The position numbers and the translations under genes are program-made. The notes below the pieces were generated by a model that made no database searches, was not told the origin of the DNA, and worked only from the letters and a program-made list of their open reading frames with translations. Below, one piece after another: positions 8,944 to 17,969 of a stretch of 64,000 bases of DNA. How positions within the stretch are numbered: position 1 is the stretch's first letter; each line of letters begins with the position of its first letter. This DNA comes from Melghirimyces thermohalophilus (GTDB taxonomy: Bacteria; Bacillota; Bacilli; Thermoactinomycetales; DSM-45169): NCBI RefSeq assembly GCF_900102685.1, contig NZ_FMZA01000020.1, forward strand, positions 1 to 64,000, given 5' to 3'.

Positions 8944-11211
8944 ATGAACGTCCAACAATTGATTGATCATATGAAAAGTCGGGTCGATATCTGGAAACAG
9001 GTAACCCATTGGGAGACGATTCCGGCTAAACCGGCACGCTATGCCGATTTTCCCCGCCGGCTTCATCCCGATTTGAAGGGGTCGCTTCGCTCCCGGGGTA
9101 TTGAAGCGCTTTATACTCATCAGGCAACGGCGGTAGAGAAGGTGTTGGCTGGCGAAAACGTCGTCACGGTTACTCCCACTGCTTCCGGGAAGACCCTTTG
9201 CTATAACCTACCGGTGGTGCAGCGGATATTGGAGGACTCGGCGGCACGCGCCCTTTACATATTTCCTACCAAAGCCCTAGCCCAAGATCAAATGACGGAG
9301 TTAAATGAACTGATGCGTGGATTGGGAAAGGATATCAAAGGGTATACATATGACGGAGACACGCCACCCGCTGCCCGACAAGCGACTCGACGGGCTGGAC
9401 ATATTGTGGTGACCAACCCCGACATGCTTCACCAAGCGATCCTTCCCCATCACACCAAGTGGGTGAAATTGTTTGAAAACCTGCGGTATATCGTGATCGA
9501 TGAGCTTCATGCCTACCGCGGGGTGTTCGGCAGTCACTTCGCCAACGTGTTGCGTCGATTGCGGCGGATTTGCCGACACTACGGATCCGACCCGCAATTT
9601 ATACTGTCCTCGGCGACGATTGCCAACCCGGGACCATTTGCGGAGAAATTGACGGGCGTCCCGGTCTCCGTCGTCGACAACAATGGAGCCCCCGCAGACG
9701 GCAAACACTTTGTCTTTTTCAATCCCCCGGTGGTCAACGAGTCTCTAGGAATCCGTCGGAGCAGTCTTTTGGAAGCGAGACGGCTGGCGGAAGAGCTGTT
9801 GCAAAACGATATACAGACGATCGTGTTTGCCCGCTCCCGGGTGCGGGTCGAGGTGTTGCTCACATACCTGCAACAGGCGTTGCCGGGGAAGGTGCGTGGG
9901 TATCGGGGTGGTTATTTACCCACCCAGCGACGAAAAATTGAAAAAGGGTTGCGCAGCGGAGAGATACGGGGGGTCGTCAGCACCAACGCGCTGGAACTGG
10001 GGATCGACATCGGGGAGCTGGAAGCCTGTGTGATCTGCGGATACCCCGGCAGCATCGCCAGTACGTGGCAACAGGCAGGCCGAGCTGGACGGAGACAGGG
10101 GGCTTCGGTCACCTTCCTGGTCGCTTCCAGCAACCCTTTGGATCAGTATGTGATTGAGCATCCGGAATATTTTCTGCAGCGGACCCCGGAGCACGCCCTG
10201 ATCCAACCGGACAATCTGGTGATCTTGGTTAATCACATCAAATGTGCTGCCTATGAACTCCCCTTTGAACAAGGGGAGAAGTTTGGAGTGGCAACGACAG
10301 AGGAAGTGCTGGACTTTTTGGCCGAGGAGCGGATTTTGCATCGGGCCGGTGATCGCTGGTATTGGATGGATCAATCCTTTCCGGCGAAGGAGGTGAGTCT
10401 CCGCTCCGCCGCCGCGGAAAACTTTATCGTTATCGATATCTCCGAAACGGGAAACCATCGAGTGTTGGGGGAGGTCGATCGGTTTAGCGCGCCCACTTTG
10501 ATTCACGAGGAGGCGATCTACCTTCACGAAGGGGTCCAATACCAGGTGGAGAAGCTGGACTACGAAGAAAAAAAGGCTTATGTTCGTCAGGTAAATGTCG
10601 ATTATTACACGGACGCCAACCTTGCTGTCCAGTTGAAGGTGTTGGAAGTGGAACGGGAGGAGCTTGATACGGCCCATTGCAGCAAAAGCATGGGCGAGGT
10701 CACCGTCAATGCACTGGCTACCCTTTTTAAAAAAATCAAGTTCGGGACCCATGAGAATATTGGATCAGGTCCGATTCACCTGCCAGAAGAGGAGATGCAT
10801 ACCACCGCTTACTGGCTGACTTTGGAGGAGGCGATCGCCGACCGGTTGAGCCGCGATGAGCTCCAAGCGGGTTTGGTGGGACTGGCCAATGTCCTGGGTC
10901 ATCTGGCTCCCCTTTACTTGATGTGTGATCCTCGGGATCTGGGGGTGGCGGCCCAAGTGAAAGCGGTCCATTCCGGAAAGCCGACGTTGTTTCTCTATGA
11001 CAAATATCCGGGGGGAGTCGGTTTGAGTGAAAAGCTTTTTGAACTCTCCCGGGAGTTGCTCCAGACCGCTCGCGGCCACATTGAGAAATGTCCCTGTGAG
11101 GAGGGGTGTCCCTCTTGTGTTGGACCGGCGGTGGAAACCGGTAGTCGAGGAAAAGCATTAACCCTTGATCTGCTCCGACGAATACTGGACGAAGAGACCG
11201 TATTAAAATGA
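8944..11211 (+). CDS. mrfA: DEAD/DEAH-box helicase MrfA (YprA family)
   Basis: This superfamily 2 helicase matches B. subtilis MrfA/YprA, which with MrfB repairs mitomycin-type DNA crosslinks by an excision route. It has TPTASGKT (motif I, near residue 75), the DEAD-box variant DELH, SATIANP (motif III) and QQAGRAGRRQG (motif VI). The C-terminal MrfA/DUF1998 domain has the four-Cys cluster CPCEEGCPSC near the end, a likely metal site. The start is ATG 8944 or 8941; GGAGG lies 7 or 4 bases upstream respectively, and 8944 fits better. About 755 residues agrees with the family (749). The partner nuclease mrfB is not adjacent; it lies 2.4 kb downstream. Confidence 0.92.
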   Translation: MNVQQLIDHMKSRVDIWKQVTHWETIPAKPARYADFPRRLHPDLKGSLRSRGIEALYTHQATAVEKVLAGENVVTVTPTASGKTLCYNLPVVQRILEDSAARALYIFPTKALAQDQMTELNELMRGLGKDIKGYTYDGDTPPAARQATRRAGHIVVTNPDMLHQAILPHHTKWVKLFENLRYIVIDELHAYRGVFGSHFANVLRRLRRICRHYGSDPQFILSSATIANPGPFAEKLTGVPVSVVDNNGAPADGKHFVFFNPPVVNESLGIRRSSLLEARRLAEELLQNDIQTIVFARSRVRVEVLLTYLQQALPGKVRGYRGGYLPTQRRKIEKGLRSGEIRGVVSTNALELGIDIGELEACVICGYPGSIASTWQQAGRAGRRQGASVTFLVASSNPLDQYVIEHPEYFLQRTPEHALIQPDNLVILVNHIKCAAYELPFEQGEKFGVATTEEVLDFLAEERILHRAGDRWYWMDQSFPAKEVSLRSAAAENFIVIDISETGNHRVLGEVDRFSAPTLIHEEAIYLHEGVQYQVEKLDYEEKKAYVRQVNVDYYTDANLAVQLKVLEVEREELDTAHCSKSMGEVTVNALATLFKKIKFGTHENIGSGPIHLPEEEMHTTAYWLTLEEAIADRLSRDELQAGLVGLANVLGHLAPLYLMCDPRDLGVAAQVKAVHSGKPTLFLYDKYPGGVGLSEKLFELSRELLQTARGHIEKCPCEEGCPSCVGPAVETGSRGKALTLDLLRRILDEETVLK

Positions 11212-11224
11212 GGAGGGTGTTCAT

Positions 11225-11965
11225 ATGCAGTTAAAGGGAAAAACGGCATTGATTACAGGAGCCAGCAGTGGGATCGGGGAAGCGACCGCCCGGCATCTGG
11301 CTAAAGCGGGAGCTCATGTGGTGTTGGCCGCGCGGCGAAAAGAGCGGTTGGCTAGATTGGCGAAACGGATTCAGGATGAAACGGATGTGCAGGTGTTGAC
11401 GGTCGCCACTGACGTGACCAAACGAGAACAGATGGAAGCTTTGGTCCGACAGGCAGAAGAAGAGCTGGGCTCCGTCGATATCCTGGTCAACAACGCAGGT
11501 GTGATGCTGCTTTCATTCTTGGAAAAAGACAAGGTGGATGAATGGGAGCAGATGGTGGACGTCAACATCAAAGGGGTCCTGTTTGGTCTTCATGCGGTGT
11601 TACCTGGGATGCTTAAGCGGCGTGACGGCCATATCATCAACATTTCTTCCGTCGCCGGACATGAGGTATTCCCGTCATCGTCGGTATATAGCGCCACCAA
11701 GTACGCGGTTCGAGCGTTGTCGATGGGGATGGAGAAGGAACTCGCCCGTTCTGGCGTCCGGGTGACCAACATTTCCCCTGGGGCGGTGGCCACCGAATTG
11801 ACGCATCACATCACAGACACCGACGTGACGGATCGCTTTGCAAAACAGTCGCTGACACCGCTGGAGTCGGAAGATATCGCCCGTTCCATCGTTTATGCCG
11901 TAACCCAGCCGGAAAACGTCAATGTAAATGAAGTGATTGTACGCCCGACTAACCGGAGATCCTAA
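11225..11965 (+). CDS. Short-chain dehydrogenase/reductase
   Basis: This is a 246-residue classical SDR. TGASSGIGEATA (about 10-21) is the cofactor loop, followed by basic AARRKERL, which favours NADP. NNAGVM is at about 88-93, and the catalytic triad is Ser in ISSVAG plus Tyr/Lys in YSATKYAV. It is closest to the YdfG/serine-3-dehydrogenase-like oxidoreductases, which act on many small hydroxy compounds, so the substrate is open. A good AGGAGGGTG site precedes the ATG 13 bp after the mrfA stop, which suggests read-through from mrfA. A weak hairpin follows. Confidence 0.88.
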   Translation: MQLKGKTALITGASSGIGEATARHLAKAGAHVVLAARRKERLARLAKRIQDETDVQVLTVATDVTKREQMEALVRQAEEELGSVDILVNNAGVMLLSFLEKDKVDEWEQMVDVNIKGVLFGLHAVLPGMLKRRDGHIINISSVAGHEVFPSSSVYSATKYAVRALSMGMEKELARSGVRVTNISPGAVATELTHHITDTDVTDRFAKQSLTPLESEDIARSIVYAVTQPENVNVNEVIVRPTNRRS

Positions 11966-11988
11966 CGGGAATATCCCTATTTCCTAAA

Positions 11989-12022
11989 AATCCGTCCGGC
12001 CGTCAGGTGGACGGATTCTTCT
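11989..12022 (+). terminator. Probable weak terminator between SDR and antiporter genes
   Basis: A perfect 9-bp stem (AATCCGTCC / GGACGGATT, 11-base loop) is followed by CTTCTCC. The U-tract is poor, so termination may be partial. Confidence 0.5.
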
Positions 12023-12072
12023 CCACTGGGAACAGAGGATCAGGAAAAATTTTTCTACAGGAGGCTTATCAG

Positions 12073-13533
12073 TTGGGAAGTATATCCGTAGAAACTTTCA
12101 TCTTACTGCTGGCTCTCTTTCTTGTAGGAGGTGTAATGGCTACTAAGCTGACGGGGCGGTTAGGGGTGCCGGCATTGGTTCTGTTTCTTGTGTTCGGCAT
12201 GTTGGCTGGGAGTGAAGGGTTGGATCTCATCTATTTCGACAATGCCATTGTTGCTCAATTGTTCGGGGTTCTCGCCTTGATCATCATCCTCTTTGAAGGG
12301 GGCTTACAGACGGAAGCTCCTCAGGTTTGGAAGGTGAAATGGGAAGCCATCACCCTGGCTACTCTCGGAGTTTTGTTAACCGCCGCGATCGTGGGGGCGT
12401 TCGCTTCCTACATCCTGGATGTTCCGCTTTTGGACGGGTTTCTTCTCGGTTCGATCGTCGGCTCCACCGATGCCGCTGCCGTGTTTATGGTGTTGGGAGC
12501 CAAAAATATCAAGAAAAAATTGTCCTCGATTTTGGAGGCAGAATCAGCTTCCAATGATCCGATGGCGATTTTCCTAACCCTATCTCTGCTCCAGATCCTC
12601 GTCAATGATGAGGCAAATATCTGGGTTTTCATCGGAAACTTCTTTTGGCAGATGGGGGCCGGGGTGTTCCTGGGTTATTTGATCGGAAAGATTTCCGTGA
12701 AGATGATCAATAAGATCGAATTTGATGCAGCGGCGCTCTATCCTGTTTTCTCGCTGGGCTTGGGGATTCTTACCTATAGTCTCGTCGATTGGGTGAACGG
12801 GAGCGGATTTCTCGCCGTCTATGTGGCTGCACTGGTGATCGGAAGCTCCGAGCTGGCGAACCGTTACTCGATCCTTCGCTTTAATGAAGGTGTCGCCTGG
12901 ATGATGCAGATTCTGATGTTTGTCATGTTGGGACTCTTGGTCTTTCCCAGTCAAGTGATTCAAGTGGTGGTTCCCGGTACGATTTTATCTTTGCTATTGA
13001 TGTTTGTGGCTCGTCCCATCGGGGTTTTACTCTGTATGCTCCCGTTCAAGATGAGCTGGCGGGGACGGCTCTTTCTCTCCTGGGCCGGACTTCGCGGGGC
13101 GGTGCCCATTGTGTTGGCGACGTTCCCTCTGATCGCCGAATATGAGTACAGTCAGCTGTTTTTCAATGCGGTGTTCTTTGTGGTGGTTACCTCTGCGCTG
13201 GTGCAAGGGTTAACCATCTCTCCTCTGGCGCGATGGCTCGGATTGGAGGAAGAAGAGAAGGAAAGCAGCTCTTACTCCTTGGAACTCGTCTCCCTCAAAC
13301 GGACCCGTTCGGACATTATCGAATTATCCATCGCCGAAGATGCCCCGGTGGTGGGACATCAGCTGCAGGAGCTTGACCTCCCGACGGATACTTTGATCAA
13401 TGCCATCGTACGGGATGACCGGATTATTATCCCCCACGGGGAAACCCGCATCGAAGCAGGGGATGTCTTGTTTGTCCTCGTCACCAAAAAGAACAGCCGG
13501 GCCGTGAAAAAATATCTCTTAGGCAGTTCCTGA
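12073..13533 (+). CDS. CPA1-family cation/proton antiporter with RCK_C domain
   Basis: This is a 486-residue monovalent cation (K+ or Na+)/H+ antiporter, NhaP2/CpaA-like. About 12 membrane segments fill residues 5-400, including the SIVGSTDAAAVF block and the SASNDPMAIF block that holds the ND pair of CPA1 exchangers. The cytoplasmic C terminus (about 415-485) is an RCK_C/TrkA_C domain ending in IEAGDVLFVLVTKKN. The start is TTG 12073, with AGGAGG 8 bases upstream. The longer frame from 12007 has no ribosome site and would run into the preceding hairpin. RCK_C domains of staphylococcal CpaA bind c-di-AMP, so similar control of K+ export is a reasonable inference. Confidence 0.9.
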   Translation: MGSISVETFILLLALFLVGGVMATKLTGRLGVPALVLFLVFGMLAGSEGLDLIYFDNAIVAQLFGVLALIIILFEGGLQTEAPQVWKVKWEAITLATLGVLLTAAIVGAFASYILDVPLLDGFLLGSIVGSTDAAAVFMVLGAKNIKKKLSSILEAESASNDPMAIFLTLSLLQILVNDEANIWVFIGNFFWQMGAGVFLGYLIGKISVKMINKIEFDAAALYPVFSLGLGILTYSLVDWVNGSGFLAVYVAALVIGSSELANRYSILRFNEGVAWMMQILMFVMLGLLVFPSQVIQVVVPGTILSLLLMFVARPIGVLLCMLPFKMSWRGRLFLSWAGLRGAVPIVLATFPLIAEYEYSQLFFNAVFFVVVTSALVQGLTISPLARWLGLEEEEKESSSYSLELVSLKRTRSDIIELSIAEDAPVVGHQLQELDLPTDTLINAIVRDDRIIIPHGETRIEAGDVLFVLVTKKNSRAVKKYLLGSS

Positions 13534-13635
13534 TCTAATTAAATGTTTCCTTACGTTTGAGGGTTCCTGTCGGCACAGGGTTGCCCATCTGGTACAATAT
13601 TTAAAAGCAGGTTCTCTCGGACGGAGTGATCAGCC

Positions 13636-14862
13636 ATGTCTTCTTCTCTGCGCGATCGGTTACAACGCCATTTTAAAAGATCCACCCCATCAGATACTCC
13701 AGTGGCAGAAAAACCGGAACCTCATCTAAAGCAATCGGCGGACCGTTTCGGTTTTACCTGGAGGGAAAACGAACGAGGAGGCTATCTACATCGCCGCCAG
13801 GTGTTTTCCGCAGAGATGCAGCATGGCCGATATGCTCTCGGAGAGATGTTGCAAGGTTCTTCCGAGTTCCTGATGAAGAACGGCACCGGTTTTGAGGAAC
13901 TTCTCTTTTTCGATACGGAGACCACCGGTCTGGGTACAGGGGCTGGCAACCTCATCTTTTTGTACGGGATCGGCTATTTTCAGGAGGCATCCTTTGTTCT
14001 GGAACACTATTTTTTGCCCCAAGTGGGGGATGAAGCCGCCCTGTTGCAAGATTTTCTGGAGCAGGTGGCCTCCTTTTCCGTTGTGGTCACTTACAACGGA
14101 AAAGCCTTCGATTGGAATCAGCTGCGTACACGGACGACGCTTCACCGCTTGCCCTGGGCGGGGGAGAAGGAACAATGCGACCTTTTGTATCCCAGTCGCC
14201 GATTGTGGAGCCGATGGCTTCCTTCCTGCCGTTTGCAGGAGGTGGAGTCAGCTTGTCTCGGACTGATCCGGGAGGATGATACACCGGGAAATCTGGCCCC
14301 ACTGCATTATTTCCAGTTTTTAAAGGACCGGGATCTATCCAGGATGAGTGGGGTGTTTGATCACAACGAACGGGATGTGCTCAGTTTAGCCACCCTTTTC
14401 ACCCATCTCCAGCAATTGTTGGAAGGGCGCCAGCCTCCGGGAAACCCGGAGGAGGCCATCGCTTTGGGACAGTGGTGGGAACGATCGGGACGGGTCAGAG
14501 AGGCTTTTGCCCGGTACGAGGCGCTTCTTTCCGATCGAAAAACCCCCTTGCATATTCGCCGGCAGGCGTATCGGGCCGCTTCCCGAATTCGGAAAGGAGA
14601 AGGTCATTGGGCGGACGCGGTGCAGCTTTGGCAACGGTGGATGGACGAAGATTTGTGGAATCCGGAGCCGTGTGTGGAGTTGGCCAAGTTTTATGAGCAC
14701 CGGACCCGGGAGGCGGAGCGGGCTCATCAGATGACCTTGGAGGCGATGCATCGCTTATCAAAGAGAGGCCGCCTCGGTTCACAGCCTCGAAAAAAGGAGA
14801 TGGATGCGTTAAAATACCGTCTCCGCCGGTTGGAGCAAAAGCGGGAACAAACCTTATTCTAA
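13636..14862 (+). CDS. mrfB: RNase H-like exonuclease MrfB (YprB family)
   Basis: This is a 408-residue DnaQ/RNase H-like protein with C-terminal TPR-like helices, matching B. subtilis MrfB (YprB), the exonuclease partner of MrfA in repair of mitomycin damage. Metal-ligand candidates are Asp93 and Glu95 in FFDTETTG, Asp in YNGKAFDWNQL and the HNERDVLSL segment, as expected of DEDD nucleases. The N-terminal ~45 residues are hydrophilic and variable. The C-terminal part (about 275-400) is helical and Arg-rich, perhaps for protein or DNA contact. It is separated from mrfA by an SDR and an antiporter gene; in B. subtilis yprA and yprB are adjacent. The start codon is ATG. Confidence 0.88.
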   Translation: MSSSLRDRLQRHFKRSTPSDTPVAEKPEPHLKQSADRFGFTWRENERGGYLHRRQVFSAEMQHGRYALGEMLQGSSEFLMKNGTGFEELLFFDTETTGLGTGAGNLIFLYGIGYFQEASFVLEHYFLPQVGDEAALLQDFLEQVASFSVVVTYNGKAFDWNQLRTRTTLHRLPWAGEKEQCDLLYPSRRLWSRWLPSCRLQEVESACLGLIREDDTPGNLAPLHYFQFLKDRDLSRMSGVFDHNERDVLSLATLFTHLQQLLEGRQPPGNPEEAIALGQWWERSGRVREAFARYEALLSDRKTPLHIRRQAYRAASRIRKGEGHWADAVQLWQRWMDEDLWNPEPCVELAKFYEHRTREAERAHQMTLEAMHRLSKRGRLGSQPRKKEMDALKYRLRRLEQKREQTLF

Positions 14863-14977
14863 CGGTCACTTTGACAGTCTTTTTTGTTGTTGGTTTTTTA
14901 CCATTTATGACATAATCAACCCTAGAAAAATATGCTGGACCCCTTATGTTCCGCATGTTGTATGGGAGGAAAGTACT

Positions 14978-16750
14978 ATGAGGTCCACGGGTAAAGGAAG
15001 GGGCCGGTTTTACGAACACTACCAGGTGGAGGACGTCCTGACCTTTTTTTCCGGCCAACTCGTTTCCGCCAAATCGCCGGACGGGATGCAAGTGCTTCTC
15101 CAAGAAATCGCCCTGAAAGATTCATTACCCCCTGGCTCGAAGGAACTGCTTACCCATCTTGAAAATGAACATCTGGCTCCTGTACTGGATGTGATTGAAG
15201 AACAGGACCGGATTGTTTTGGTCCATCCCCCTTTGACCGGTGAACCGCTTTCCTTGATGATCCATCCCCGACAAGGAATGGAACCAGCCCAGGCTCTTTC
15301 GGTCTATCGACAGCTGTTAAGAACGGCGGTTCGATTGGCCAAACTCCCGATCCCGCTATTCACCACACTGGATCCTCGCAATATCATTATGGAGGGCAGC
15401 CGCCCCTTTGTCTTATTTGTCAGCTTTGAAAAGTTTTCTAAAACACCGGCAGACGAAAAATGGCGTTTTCTCCTTCATTTCCTGTTGACCGGTTTTCAAT
15501 TGGAACGTCGTCCGGAAAACCCTGAGTCGGACCGGAGCATCCAAGAGCTTCCCCAGTCGATGAAAGAATTGGTGTTGCTCTCGATGGATCCGAACCAATC
15601 GATGGAACGCGTTCTGGAGGTTGCGGAGAAAACTGTGCCACCTCCCGCGAAAAATCGTCCGACCAAAAAAAAAGGGCGGACCATGAAAAGGATCCTTTAC
15701 TCGACAGTGGTGGTTGTGGTGCTGATCGCCGGAGCGATTGCGGGAAATGAACTGTTCCTGAACAACCGAAATGCGGCCGCAGAAGTGGAGGATCAGGCGG
15801 AAAAACGATTAGATCAGGAGGGAATCCTCTCTTTTAGCGATGTATCCTTTGAAAGAGAAAAGATGAAAACACAATCCCTTCCTCCGTCAGTACAAGATTC
15901 GATCCATGTGACCGGAGAGCTGAGTCAGTCAGACAACCAACCTTTTGTTCTTTCCCTAGCTTCTGAAGAGGTGGAATCCGATTTTGGGATCCGGGTGGAT
16001 CAAAAGGGACAGGTCCACGTCTTTCAGTATGTAAACGGCGAGACCTATGACGTGGTGCAAACGGAGAGCAATTTTACGGTACAGCCTGATCGCCGCTACA
16101 AGGTCGATATTTTTCATTTTCCCGGAAAGCCATTCCGCGTCGCTATTACGGAGAAAGAGTCTTCAAAAAAATGGGTGGCCGTTGGACAAGTCCCGATGAA
16201 TTCTGTCTACAAGATTCAATTGAAAGGGAAGGAAGGGACCCAATTCGCCAATCCGAAGGTGTCGAAGCTGGAGCCCAATAGCGATACCCTGTCGAAGTGG
16301 ATGGAGTGGCAGCCGTGGCTGTTGGTGAGCGGGGATGGAGTCCTGCATCGCAACCAATTCCACGTGGACTCCGAGGCCCGTATCCGGGTGAAAAAGGATA
16401 AGAGCTCTTTTGTGTTTAAGCGGAAGAAAGGATTTGATGAGGATCCCCTCCGGTTGGAGATGGAGAGTGTCGATGGAGATCGGTATTATTTCACATGGTC
16501 AAAAGAAGGCCGGCTGGAATTAAACCGTCTGGGATACGAGAACAAAAAGCTAGGGGATGCATACATAGGGACCAACTATACCCCCGAAGAGGAGTCCCGG
16601 ATCACGATACAGAACACTTCCAAGGGCTTGTCGATTCAGGTGGAGCAGGGCTCGCAGCAGAGCGAGATACAAACCCGCCCGGCAAAACCGATCACGTTCC
16701 GCAATTATACAATCATTACCCAATCAGAACTTTCGCTGATCAATAAGTGA
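14978..16750 (+). CDS. Membrane-anchored pseudokinase-like protein
   Basis: This 590-residue protein has an unusual build. Residues 10-215 resemble a truncated Ser/Thr-kinase fold: LENEHLAPVLDVIEE looks like the hydrophobic core of the N-lobe and TTLDPRNIIMEG sits where a catalytic loop would be. It lacks the HRD Asp, a DFG motif and a clear glycine loop, so it is probably inactive. After a basic linker comes one membrane helix (about 239-258). An external region of ~330 residues follows, rich in beta-strand patterns, including a LamG/jelly-roll-like half (about 295-430). Type II topology, with the kinase-like part inside, is inferred. It is monocistronic and closed by a terminator. I do not recognise a named family. 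Confidence 0.7.
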   Translation: MRSTGKGRGRFYEHYQVEDVLTFFSGQLVSAKSPDGMQVLLQEIALKDSLPPGSKELLTHLENEHLAPVLDVIEEQDRIVLVHPPLTGEPLSLMIHPRQGMEPAQALSVYRQLLRTAVRLAKLPIPLFTTLDPRNIIMEGSRPFVLFVSFEKFSKTPADEKWRFLLHFLLTGFQLERRPENPESDRSIQELPQSMKELVLLSMDPNQSMERVLEVAEKTVPPPAKNRPTKKKGRTMKRILYSTVVVVVLIAGAIAGNELFLNNRNAAAEVEDQAEKRLDQEGILSFSDVSFEREKMKTQSLPPSVQDSIHVTGELSQSDNQPFVLSLASEEVESDFGIRVDQKGQVHVFQYVNGETYDVVQTESNFTVQPDRRYKVDIFHFPGKPFRVAITEKESSKKWVAVGQVPMNSVYKIQLKGKEGTQFANPKVSKLEPNSDTLSKWMEWQPWLLVSGDGVLHRNQFHVDSEARIRVKKDKSSFVFKRKKGFDEDPLRLEMESVDGDRYYFTWSKEGRLELNRLGYENKKLGDAYIGTNYTPEEESRITIQNTSKGLSIQVEQGSQQSEIQTRPAKPITFRNYTIITQSELSLINK

Positions 16751-16766
16751 TATCACGCGACCAAAA

Positions 16767-16795
16767 AAACGCCCTGCATGGACGGCAGGGCGTTT
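16767..16795. terminator. Bidirectional terminator between convergent genes
   Basis: An 11-bp stem (AAACGCCCTGC / GCAGGGCGTTT) is preceded by an A-run and followed by T residues. It serves the pseudokinase gene on the plus strand and dat on the minus strand. Confidence 0.8.
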
Positions 16796-16817
16796 CCTAT
16801 GGTTGAACGGTGACAGG

Positions 16818-17669
16818 TTATTTTTGTAGGCTGCCGACACCAATCCGTTCCGCGAAGGCTTTTTGCAGACGGCGGGTCATCGGTCCCGGCTTTCCGTCAG
16901 AGACGGTCCGGCCGTCGATTGAAATCACCGGCGTCACTTCCGTGGTGGTCGATGTGATAAACACTTCGTCGGCTCGAAAGAGTTCTTCGATGGAGGCCGC
17001 CCTTTCCTCAACGGGCCAGTTTAATTCAGCCGCCAGCTCCAATACCACCTGTCGAGTGATCCCGTGCAAGATGAGGTGATCGGCGGGATGGGTGATCAAG
17101 GTTCCGTCTTTCACTAGAAAGACATTGGTGGAGCTTCCCTCAGTCACCCGTCCGTCCCGATGAAGGATGGCTTCTTCACAGCCACGGTCGGCTGCTTTTT
17201 GTTTGGACATGACCGCCCCGAGCAGGTTAAGGGATTTGATATCGCAGCGGAGCCAACGGATGTCCGGATCCGTGATGGTGTGAATGCCTTCATCCAACAT
17301 TTTTACTGGACGGGGTGCTTCCATGGTGTAAGCGACCACCATCGGGCGGGTGTTTTCGGGAAATTTGTGGTTACGGGGAGCTGTTCCCCGACTCACCTGC
17401 AGATACACATTACCATCTGTGAGATGGTTGTTTTGCACCAGCTCCTGTAGAAGCTGCTTCAGCCGCTCCAGTGAATAGGGAAGCTGCAGGCGAATTTCCG
17501 AGGTGCTTCGCTGTAATCGTTGCAGATGAGGCTCCAGGCAAAACATCTTCCCCCCGTACACCCGGATCACTTCGTAGATCCCGTCACCGAATTGGTAACC
17601 CCGATCTTCAATATCCACTTTGGCTTGATCTCTTGGAGTGAATGTTTCGTCAAATAAGATTTCCATCAT
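16818..17669 (-). CDS. dat: D-amino-acid aminotransferase
   Basis: This 283-residue fold-type IV PLP enzyme interconverts D-alanine and D-glutamate via 2-oxo acids and so supplies D-amino acids for peptidoglycan. The N-terminal DRGYQFGDGIYEVIRVY and the PLP lysine in CDIKSLNLLG (about residue 145) are typical of D-amino-acid transaminases of Bacillus, as is GRVTEGSSTNVF further on. Length equals the family (282-283). GGAGG lies 5 bases before ATG 17669 and 8 before ATG 17666; either may be used. Branched-chain aminotransferase or aminodeoxychorismate lyase are related alternatives but fit less well. The gene is divergent from nrdJ. Confidence 0.93.
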   Translation of the reverse strand: MMEILFDETFTPRDQAKVDIEDRGYQFGDGIYEVIRVYGGKMFCLEPHLQRLQRSTSEIRLQLPYSLERLKQLLQELVQNNHLTDGNVYLQVSRGTAPRNHKFPENTRPMVVAYTMEAPRPVKMLDEGIHTITDPDIRWLRCDIKSLNLLGAVMSKQKAADRGCEEAILHRDGRVTEGSSTNVFLVKDGTLITHPADHLILHGITRQVVLELAAELNWPVEERAASIEELFRADEVFITSTTTEVTPVISIDGRTVSDGKPGPMTRRLQKAFAERIGVGSLQK

Positions 17670-17842
17670 GCTGGCCTCCCGATTAAAAGGATAGATTCAG
17701 TGTGCCTGATTCCCGTTTTATTGACAAGCCGTTTTTTAAGGAAACGGGAAAAAGCAAATCCTAAAAAAGACGGTTTGGACAACTCAGATCCTCAGGAACA
17801 ATTTATATCGATCCACCTCGCCTCATATCGATGAAATTCAGA

Positions 17843-17894
17843 TTTTGTTCCATATATAGTAGTGTTATAATGTATTAGAACCTACATATTGCGA
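17843..17894 (+). promoter_or_regulatory. nrdJ promoter with two NrdR-box-like sites
   Basis: TATAAT at 17866-17871 is a clear -10 element, with a weak T-rich -35 near 17843. Two 16-bp NrdR-box-like sequences lie at 17847-17862 (core CATATATAGT) and 17879-17894 (core TACATATTG). They are 32 bp apart, the helical-phase spacing known for tandem NrdR sites, and they flank the -10 element. Both are imperfect matches to the ACACWATATNTWGTGT consensus. The rest of 17670-17969 shows no B12-box, so a cobalamin riboswitch is unlikely. Confidence 0.5.
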
Positions 17895-17969
17895 TTTGCA
17901 CATCGTCAGATACAAACATAAGGACATCGCAAATGTACTGGAAAGTCATGAAAGAGGGGGAATACGGGT

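Noticed and set aside
9916-10752. 278-codon minus-strand frame inside mrfA
   Set aside because: It is the antisense shadow of conserved helicase sequence and has no start signal.
11966-12072. c-di-AMP (ydaO) riboswitch before the antiporter
   Set aside because: The gap is only about 107 bp with a single 9-bp hairpin, too short for that riboswitch.
17670-17969. Possible cobalamin riboswitch before the B12-dependent reductase
   Set aside because: No B12-box sequence and no multi-stem architecture; the region is AT-rich and has a promoter with NrdR-like sites instead.
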